Shown here: one piece after another, positions 56,101 to 64,000 of the stretch
Numbering within the stretch: position 1 is the first letter of the stretch
How the letters are laid out: every line of letters starts with the position of its first letter
Origin: Monarcha castaneiventris obscurior
Taxonomy: Eukaryota; Chordata; Aves; Passeriformes; Monarchidae
Length of the DNA: 64,000 nt
Direction: 5' to 3'
Assembly (NCBI GenBank): GCA_026261815.1
Contig: JAMPIT010000566.1
Coordinates: forward strand, 30,095,001-30,159,000
Notes under the pieces: model-generated
Told to the model about the DNA's origin: nothing
Database searches by the model: none
What the model saw: the letters and a program-made list of their open reading frames with translations, nothing else
Made by a program: the position numbers and the translations under genes

Positions 56101-57557
56101 CTTCTTAATCCAGAACTGGACACCACATACGTTATCAAATAAATGAATTGAAGGCAGCTTGTGTGTGTTATGTGCTTTCCAGTAGTCAAATGATTGTCAA
56201 AAAGAAAAAAAAAATGTACTTGAAGAGAAAATACCGTTCTACTAAAGAAAATTAAGGTTCATATGTCATTGAAGTTTATTAAAGCTGGGCTCAATGCCAT
56301 GTTTTGCCTTGATCCTTTAGATTCCAGTAAAAGATTGATTGGTTTTTTCCCAACAATTAAACTCCCCTGCTATTCTTACAATCATGCAGAATGATACCAG
56401 TTAGATTAGTAATAAATTCCTTACATTTTTTCTGAGCATGAGGTCTGTTGATTTTGTAACACTAAGCATTTTCTTTCTTTTCTCTGTCATGTATTTTTGG
56501 CTATTTAAGCCATACAGAGGCATGTCATGTATTTGCTGTATGACAAATTTGCTATTCTTAAGGAAAACCACACTGGCTATTGGAGGTAGAATATGTGGAA
56601 AGGGACCACTGTTCTGTGGCTTTATCTTCAACTTTTTCTGGTCATTGCACACAAAGACAAAAAATTTGCAGACAAAGCTATTTCTGTGAAAAACTGAGAT
56701 ATTTCTCTTTGCTTGGAGAATAGAATTAAGCCCCCAGCAGAAAAATCAGCAGTGCTGCATAGGAAGAAATTGTATGCGATTAAATGAATGAAAGCACAGT
56801 TTATTTTTTCCCCTTGTGGAGAACTGCCTGCCATAACCCTTTTACACTTTAGCTTTATGCCCACTTTTGTCTTCCTCTTACACATTTTCTCTGAGTGCTT
56901 CATTGGAGTCCTTGGAGGAGATACCTCTTCTGGGCTGGCTCCCTGGGGGTTGTCTGTGGTCAGTGCAGGAGGGACAGAGGGACAGTGAGCTACAGCTCAA
57001 GAGGGCAGATTTTGCAGGTCCTAAAACACGTGTCCGAGAGATGTGGCTGAATTCTCCTCTGAAGGTTTCTGGCATTCTTTTAATCAGAGAATGAAAGTTT
57101 AAGCCAGTCCATTTTTAGGCATATGAAGATGGTTCCCACTTGGACTGAAGAGTATGGGCGTAGATAACCTGTCCCAAACTGGTGAAGTAATTCATATGGT
57201 CTTCAGCCAGTGTGAGATACAGAGATCTGGTTGCTACAGCAGTAGAGAAGAGCTTTAAAGCAGTTATTTCCCACTTAAATTTTTCAGTCAAACTATAAAG
57301 TCTTACAAATTAATAATTCCCAGATGACATGAGAGGGGCTGCAAATAAAATACTTTTTTTCTTCTTCCTTCACCTCTTTAGTTTTAAGTAAAGCATGGAT
57401 AACCAGCTCAGACTGGGCGTCTCACCTTTAAACTGATACAGTTACATCCATTTTTCAATCATATGTCTAGGTGCAAGAAAGCCTACAAGCTGATTTGGTG
57501 CATATCCCATATGCGTAGCGACTGCTGTTTTCTCACATGGACAAAATCCATGACCAT

Positions 57558-58565
57558 AGATTCATTGGATCATTTAGGTTGGAAAAGACCTCTAAGATCA
57601 TCCAAGTCCAGCCATTAACCCAGCCCCTCAGTGTTCACCAACAAACCATGACTGCAAGTGCTACATCCACATGCCTTTTGAACACTTCCAGGGATGGTGA
57701 TTCTACCACCTCCTGAGCAGCCTATTCCACTGACCATAGCCTGACCACTCTTTCACTGAAGAAATTTTTCCTAGTATCTGATCTAAACCTTCCCTGGCAC
57801 AGCTTGAGACTGTTTTGTCTTGGCTTGTCACTTGGGAGAAGAAACCAATCCCCACATCCTCCTTTCACGAGTTGTAGAGAGAGAGAACATTTCACTGAAC
57901 CTCCTCTTCTCCAGGCTAAACAACCACAGCTCCCACAGCCATTCCTCATAAGACTCACTCTCTAGACCCTTCATCAGCTGTATTGCCCTTCTCTGGACTT
58001 GCTCCTGCACCTCAGTGCCCTTCCTTAATTGAGGGACCCAGAACTGGACACAGGATTCAAGGTGTGGTCTCTCCAGTGCTGACTGCAGGGGACAATCACT
58101 GCCCTGGTCCTGCTGATCTCACTCTTTCTGGTACAGACCAGGATGGTACAGGCCATTGGCCTTTAATGGCCTGTACCTGAGCACAGGCTGGCTCACGTTC
58201 AGGTGGCTGTTGATCAGCATCCTCAGGTCCTTTTCTGCTGGGCCACTGTCCAGCCACTCTTCTCCCAGTCTGTAGCACTGCATGGGGTTGCTGTGAGCCA
58301 AGTGCAGGACCTGGCACTTCACCTTATTGAGACTCATACAATTGGCCTCAGCCCACTGATCTGGCGTGTAGAGATCCTTCTGCAGGTCCTTCCTGCTCTC
58401 CAGCAGATCGATACTTCCTCTCAACCTGGTGTTGTCTGCAAACTGACTGAGGGTGTCTTCAGTCCCCTCACCCGAATCATGGATGAAGATATTAAGCAGG
58501 ACTTTTCCCAAAACTGAGCCCTGGGGAGCACCACTGATTGGTCCGTGGTGGGAGTCAAAAACTAA
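57558..58565 (-). mobile_element. CR1 LINE fragment, longest copy in the window, with part of the reverse transcriptase
   Basis: About 1 kb on the reverse strand: the 3' tail at the low-coordinate end, the ORF2 C-terminus, and part of the RT domain near 58119-58511. There the FADD-type catalytic motif reads FADN (58431-58442), followed by recognisable CR1 words (LNKVKCQVLHLAHSNPMQCY, EKDLRMLI). The catalytic change, stops and truncation make it dead. A perfect 13-bp hairpin lies inside at 58145-58177. Confidence 0.92.
58145..58177. repeat. Perfect 13-bp inverted repeat (hairpin) in a CR1 copy
   Basis: GGTACAGGCCATT at 58145-58157 and its exact reverse complement at 58165-58177 are separated by a 7-nt loop. 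It lies in the CR1 fragment where related copies, as I recall them, do not have a long palindrome. Confidence 0.8.
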
Positions 58566-61500
58566 CTGTGTGTAGAATTGAATGTTTTTTCAATTATGTG
58601 CTGTCAAGCCTTAGTGCAGTCCAATAATTTTGGCCTCTGTCCTGCTGACGGGCACTCAAGAATTTTCATGCCTTCCAGCAGTAGTTGCTGAAGTGGCTGC
58701 CCTCCTCTCCTGCCCTTCTCTCCTGCAGCACCTTACACAGGTTAAGAATTGGAGCTATGCACTGGGAAAGCATTGCTGTTCACACAGCTTGGTCTCTGGC
58801 TGCTTTCTTCCAGGTAGCGTAGTTGTAAATGTCCTCATTATCTATATACACATATAGAAACCGCAGTAAAGAAATTCCTTTGCAGACCGAGTACCAAGAG
58901 ACCAGGGGTGAAGGAGTGAGCTGCTTTGTCTCATGTTTCTGCAGAGCTAGGGGTACTTGAGCTGTGAGAGCTTGAGCTGGAGAAAGCTTCCTGGAGATAA
59001 ACTTCTGATCTTGCATGGCTCGGGATTGCTGGCTAAGAGATAGCAGATGCTTCTGGCTGGAAATTTTTCTCCTAAAGACTATTTCAGAGTCTTAGGTTGT
59101 TGCAAACCTTCCATTTACATTTCCTGCCCACAAAGCCTCCCATATGAAACATCCAAGCCTTGCATTAGTAAAGCAGACCTGTGTATAGACTGAGTACTGA
59201 AACTTTCATCTGGAATCTGATTTGTCTTGTGTATTTTTAATAGCTCATTTACAAAATAGAAGTGAGGATATCAGCTGAATTCCTTGGGGTTTTTTTTCTT
59301 CTCTTTCTTACACAATTCAGATAGCTCCAAGACAATTAAAAGAAGATAGACAGAAAACTCCAAAAATTAACACTGCTGCAAATGCTAACACAGTCTTCAG
59401 TGAGTTGAACCATAAGGCTCTTCTAGGCTTGTGCATATTCTCTTCTAAAATGTGTTTGAAAATGTGTATGTATTCTTTCCCTCCTTACCCAAGATATTCA
59501 TAGCATTATTGCTTGCATTAAAAATTCTCTTCTTTTCTCTTTTCTTTTTCTCTTCCTTTGACCATTTTTTGACATAGCTCCCTTGAAATAAAGAAATAAG
59601 AAAAAAAAATAGGGAAAGAATATTGGTAAGGGCTCCTGTTCTGTCATCTGGGGATTATTAGTTTACAAACCCTCAACCTTTGACCTGGCATTTTTGCTGA
59701 AGTCTGAGTGAAGAACAAGCTCCCTTTGAAGCTCTCCACATCATGTCCCGAGGAATGCAGGATCGCCAGCGCTCTGACTGTTGAAAGCCTGGATGAGTTA
59801 TTGTAGCAGGTTTCACTGGCTCAGGATGGGGGCAGGGCTTTTTCCCCCTATGAACAATTAAGAGGGATCCATCTCATCTATTTTTTTTTCCTTTGTAAAA
59901 GCTGCCTATCTATTCTTAGTATTCATCAAGGAACCCACCATGGAGACATGCAGGCACCCAGAGAAAGCATTTCAGCTGACACGATAGGATGTGCCTGGAG
60001 GTGATTATTTCTCTCTGCTGAATGCAGAGGGAGACCATACAGATGATGTCTGATCAGAGAAAATCAGCCAAGAGAATACTCCAGTTTATAGACACAGTTT
60101 GAAAGAAGGCCAAAACCTTATTTCTTCCTTGTTCGCAATACCTCTCTATTAAAGTTACCCAGCACTGCCATACTCAGCAGTCCAGACAAAGGATTCGGGA
60201 TTACTGCTCCAAAATAAACATGTTCACCTATACATTTTTAGACAAGTCTGGTATAAACCATTAAAAATATAATCTTGGTTTTTTTCCCCTTCTCATTCCA
60301 AATAAAAAAGGCTGAGGTAGTCTCATTTCTTACCATTTACAAAAAACTGGTGAAATCTCGGTACTCTAAACAGCATTGCCAAGTTTCACAATTTCTGACA
60401 GATTTCACACTACTTAAAATAATCTTGAAATCATCCAGTGTGCAAGACTTTTTCTTTTTTAAGAAGAGAAAATAGTGTTTTAGCCATTATGATTGCAGAG
60501 AAAAGGTAAAATATGTATATGATGGAAGTGCACTTTAAAATGTAATCAATGTTAGAATAGCCTATGTTAATTACATTAGTATGTTCAGTCTGTTCTATTC
60601 CATTTTGTTCTGTTCAGCTTTACTCTATTCTACATATTTAAATTAAGACTCAGCCAGGAGGTAATGGGTACATGTTTTCAGAGCAAGGAATAAATTCATT
60701 AAAATAAGAGCAAGATCACAAACAGTGCATAGAAAAGCAATCACGCATGAAGAAATGATTGTATTCCACAGCAGATATGCAAGAGAAACAGCAGTTTCCC
60801 AGTTGCTTCAATGTGTATCTGATATGCTACTTCAAGGACCTATGTTTTCTCAAAAATACATATACCAACAAGTATATTTTTCAGAGATACGAGCTTCATT
60901 CCTATAAGATATTGCAGAGGGAGAAAAGGTATTGGGTAAAAAGAATTAGACCTATTGTTTGGAATGGCATTATCTTTTATAGTCACTTTATTAAAATCAA
61001 AAATTCATACTTGTTTTATTCTTTCCTAGTTTGAAAAAGGACTAAATGGTTACCATCTAGCAAGGACCTAACAAGTGCGTCATACTCTTAAAAATCTGGA
61101 ACTTAGTGAGTGTGAAAGGAGAGTCCCTTTGTGGAAAGAAATCAGAGTACTTTGGAAAGAAAAAGAGTATTTCCCATTTGTCCCTGCTTTATTCTAAAGG
61201 GAATCCTAGTTTAAGGCAGTACAATATATGAAGTTAAAATACACAGGGGCAGTGGGCACAGGAGCCACGTGTGGTGGGACCAGCACAACCCTGGATGAGG
61301 CTGGAGCAAGGCATGGCTGCATGTGCACAGACAGCCCTGGGTCGCTCGCTCGAGCCTGGGACACCAGGCAGCTCTTCCCTCCTCACAGCTGTCAGGTATA
61401 ATAAGGCTTCCAATTTTGTAGCACACTCTGAAAGACAAATCATCATATGTTTTACCCAGGAGACATCCCCAAGCCAGACAGAAATTCCCCGTGTTGCACA

Positions 61501-64000
61501 AGACAACCTCACTAATGCACTGAGGCTGAAATGGAGACTGCAGCCAAATGGAGTTAAAGAGGGAAAAAGCTTAAAAGGCAGCACATTTGGGAATAATAAC
61601 AGAAATGATGCAAACATGTCAGCGAGTGCAGCTGAACACTTTTTAACCAATGGGGAAACGGAATAGTAGCAACGTTGCAGAAGGCAGAAAAACTCCTTAT
61701 CTACTAGGATTGATTTGGTATTAATATAACTCTAGTACAAAATCCAAACAAAAACTGAACAAAAAGGTGACCTGTTATGTTTGTGCTTTTTGGGCAAATG
61801 TGCAGTTCTTGTCAGAAAGGGGAAAACAAAGGCAATAACCTCAAAGACAGAGGGTTTTGTGGTAGGTAACTATAATGTATTGATTTTTTTTCCTGACCTT
61901 GGCCCTGTGACACAGTAGGTAGGTAGATGCATGAAAGAGTGAAATTTGTTGGCTGGGTTATGCTCTCTGCCATTACCACCATTGCTTTAAAAAGATAAAA
62001 GACATGAAAGACTCCTGTCTTTGTTTTACCATCAAATAAAGACTGATGATGGCTCTAAGGTATGATATGGGTAATGTGGATGTATTGCCTGGAAGTGATT
62101 CTGGAACTGGGATTCATCCTACCTGACTTGAGATGTCTGCCACAAGAACACTGGCAGTATGGGCGTTGCTCACACATTCGTCTTTTCACAGTCAGAGAAA
62201 AGAAGGATGCACCCATGGCATTTGGCTCTTGTAGCATGTATAGAAACATACCTTTTGAAAAGAAGCATCTATTTCCAGATGCCTTTCACCTGCTAAGTCC
62301 TTGCTAGTTAAGACAGCAAGATGGCCAACTCCGACGTAAACATTTGCAGCTGGTCAGATAAATCTGAGCATCCTGTTGACTGAATTTCTATTGTAATGTG
62401 GAAAAAATACATTGATATCTGCAAAAAGATTAAAGGGTTTAGAAGGTAACTGGAATTTTCAAATATGCCTACCTCATTAAAGAGTACAAAAACCAATTTA
62501 CTGGAAAAAGTTTTCCTTCCTGGTAAAAGGCACTTCAAAATTTTTTCAAACATCTTATTTTATCATTGATACGGATTATATCAAGAAGAAATAAGTCAGT
62601 GGCTCTTGTGCTCCTGAATAATTTATACAATTTTACCTTTCAAAAATCTGCCTATTCTCCTACAGGCTTTTTTTTTTCTGTTGTTCCTGACGTGTTGCTT
62701 GATGACCTTAATTTGTGATTACTATCTCAATTTGAAGCTTGGAATCACAGTGGAGGAGACAAATGGTTGGTGTAACTCATAGGTCAGTGTTGTATCCATT
62801 GGATACGGTCTCTGAGTGTGGAATATTTATTCTGACATAGAGAATGCAGTTCTGCTGCTGTGCCTTCCCTGAACTATTGGATGCAGATCCTGGTGTCCTT
62901 ACTTGTTTTATCACGCTTGTTACTGAACCATTCCTGTCCCACACTGAGACTTCTTGCAACAGTAATGCACTTCTTTACAATGTAACATTCATCATAAAGG
63001 TACAGGTACTGTACACAGTTCTAAAGCAAGTCCCAAGAGATTTAGGCTATTTTTTCTTCTCATCTCAAAGCAGTTTTGTTCATATCTTCCCAATAAACTT
63101 TCTTTGTATTATTCTTTCCTTGACATGACTGTACTAAGAAACAGATAAAAATCAAAATGGACTAGTTAGAGCATAACACTTAATAATATTAAAGAGTTAA
63201 AAGCAATGTGAGAAAGAATTTAAATGAAAGAGGCCAGGTGAAAAAGAAATACAGTGCATCATGCACAGAGAATGTGTTTATTGGAGTAGTCCCAGGTCCA
63301 GATCAAAGATATGGCAATAGTGGCTGGAAACCTTAAAGTGTTTTCAGTTCTGTAAATGTTTCACACATCCATGCAGGGACATTTAGAATGTTCTTTTTTC
63401 AGTATCACATAAAAAGAAGAAAAAAAAACCAAACCAAAAAACCCCAACACAGACCAGAAATTGTTAAACCTCTGATCAAGATTTCCTATGTCCTATAAAG
63501 TACTAGAAGACTTGTTTCGAGTACAAATTCTGATGGGAAGGAAAAAAAAAAGAAAAAGAAAAAAGCTGGAATTGATGCTGTCTGCTGAACAGCAGCCAAA
63601 AACTGCAGCAGGAGACTTGCTATCAGAATCATGAGAAATCTCAGATGGGTGCACAGCAGATCCAGGGATCAACTTTGAAGCAAGACCCTGTATCTGTTTA
63701 CTGTGACCTGGAGTTGCCTTTGGCAGAGGGGAGAAGGAAGTCCAAAGCAAGAACCTGGGCACACTGAAAAGGTGTCTAGAATAGGGCATGGATAAGGCCT
63801 TACCAGCTGTGTTGACTTTGGCTGTGTGTATATATGATAACTGGAAATTAATAAACCCGTCAAAATAAAGGATGTGGAAGACAAGCTGAAAAAGTCCGGC
63901 GTTGAAGTTTATACTAAGCTGCCAAGGTCACTTTGGGCTACTGGAATCAAATGTTAAGGAAGGGGGACTTATTTCTGAAATGTATCTGCTTTAGCAAGGG
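58566..64000. other. Intergenic to window end
   Basis: AT-rich with short GC-richer patches (58.6-58.75 kb, 61.23-61.40 kb) and simple A-rich tracts near 63.4-63.56 kb. No coding exon, including any MID1 exon on the reverse strand, was recognised. Confidence 0.55.
63418..63450. repeat. A-rich tract with AAACC units
   Basis: AGAAAAAAAAACC followed by AAACC and CCCC-type units, low complexity. It is similar in wording to the 42.3 kb tract. Confidence 0.7.

Larger units (their letters stand above)
47986..57557. other. Intergenic
   Basis: Contains CR1 fragments at 48.88 and 52.64 kb, an AT-rich homeobox-motif-dense block at 50.58-50.96 kb, and a moderately GC-rich stretch at 53.3-53.9 kb with open frames on both strands that I do not recognise. 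No gene is supported. Confidence 0.55.

Noticed and set aside
32721..64000. MID1 or another neighbouring gene on the reverse strand
   Set aside because: None of the reverse-strand frames contains recognisable TRIM/B30.2 sequence or any other known domain.

Overview
This 64 kb window is vertebrate nuclear DNA and almost certainly avian. It holds one well-supported protein-coding gene, split into short exons with GT-AG introns. The rest is AT-leaning non-coding DNA with at least nine 5'-truncated CR1 LINE fragments, the dominant interspersed repeat of bird genomes. Nothing prokaryotic or viral was recognised: no operons, CRISPR arrays, IS elements, rRNA or tRNA genes.

Left part (1-32.7 kb): the complete coding region of CLCN4 (ClC-4, the endosomal 2Cl-/H+ exchanger) on the + strand, in 11 coding exons between 1965 and 28885. 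Splicing at conserved GT-AG sites with consistent phases gives exactly 760 codons plus TAG, the length of mammalian ClC-4. All key signatures are present: GSGIPE, GKEGP with gating Glu224, proton Glu281, GLFIP, and two C-terminal CBS domains. The first coding exon carries only 8 nt of 5' UTR, so the promoter and non-coding first exon(s) lie elsewhere, most simply left of the window. The 3' UTR probably runs to a poly(A) signal near 32.7 kb.

Right part (32.7-64 kb): no gene recognised. In human the next gene after CLCN4 is MID1 on the opposite strand; none of its coding sequence was recognised here, so this is read as the intergenic side of CLCN4. It contains seven of the nine CR1 fragments. 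It also has a small CpG-rich patch with a near-perfect CTCF-like core (39.4-39.6 kb), a purine tract with a canonical G-quadruplex motif (34.05 kb), and several AT-rich blocks with clustered homeodomain/TALE-type motifs that could be enhancers.

I found no novel enzymatic or defence system. The items most worth a second look are regulatory or structural: the CpG/CTCF patch, the G4 tract, the putative enhancer blocks, and a 13-bp perfect hairpin inside a CR1 copy.
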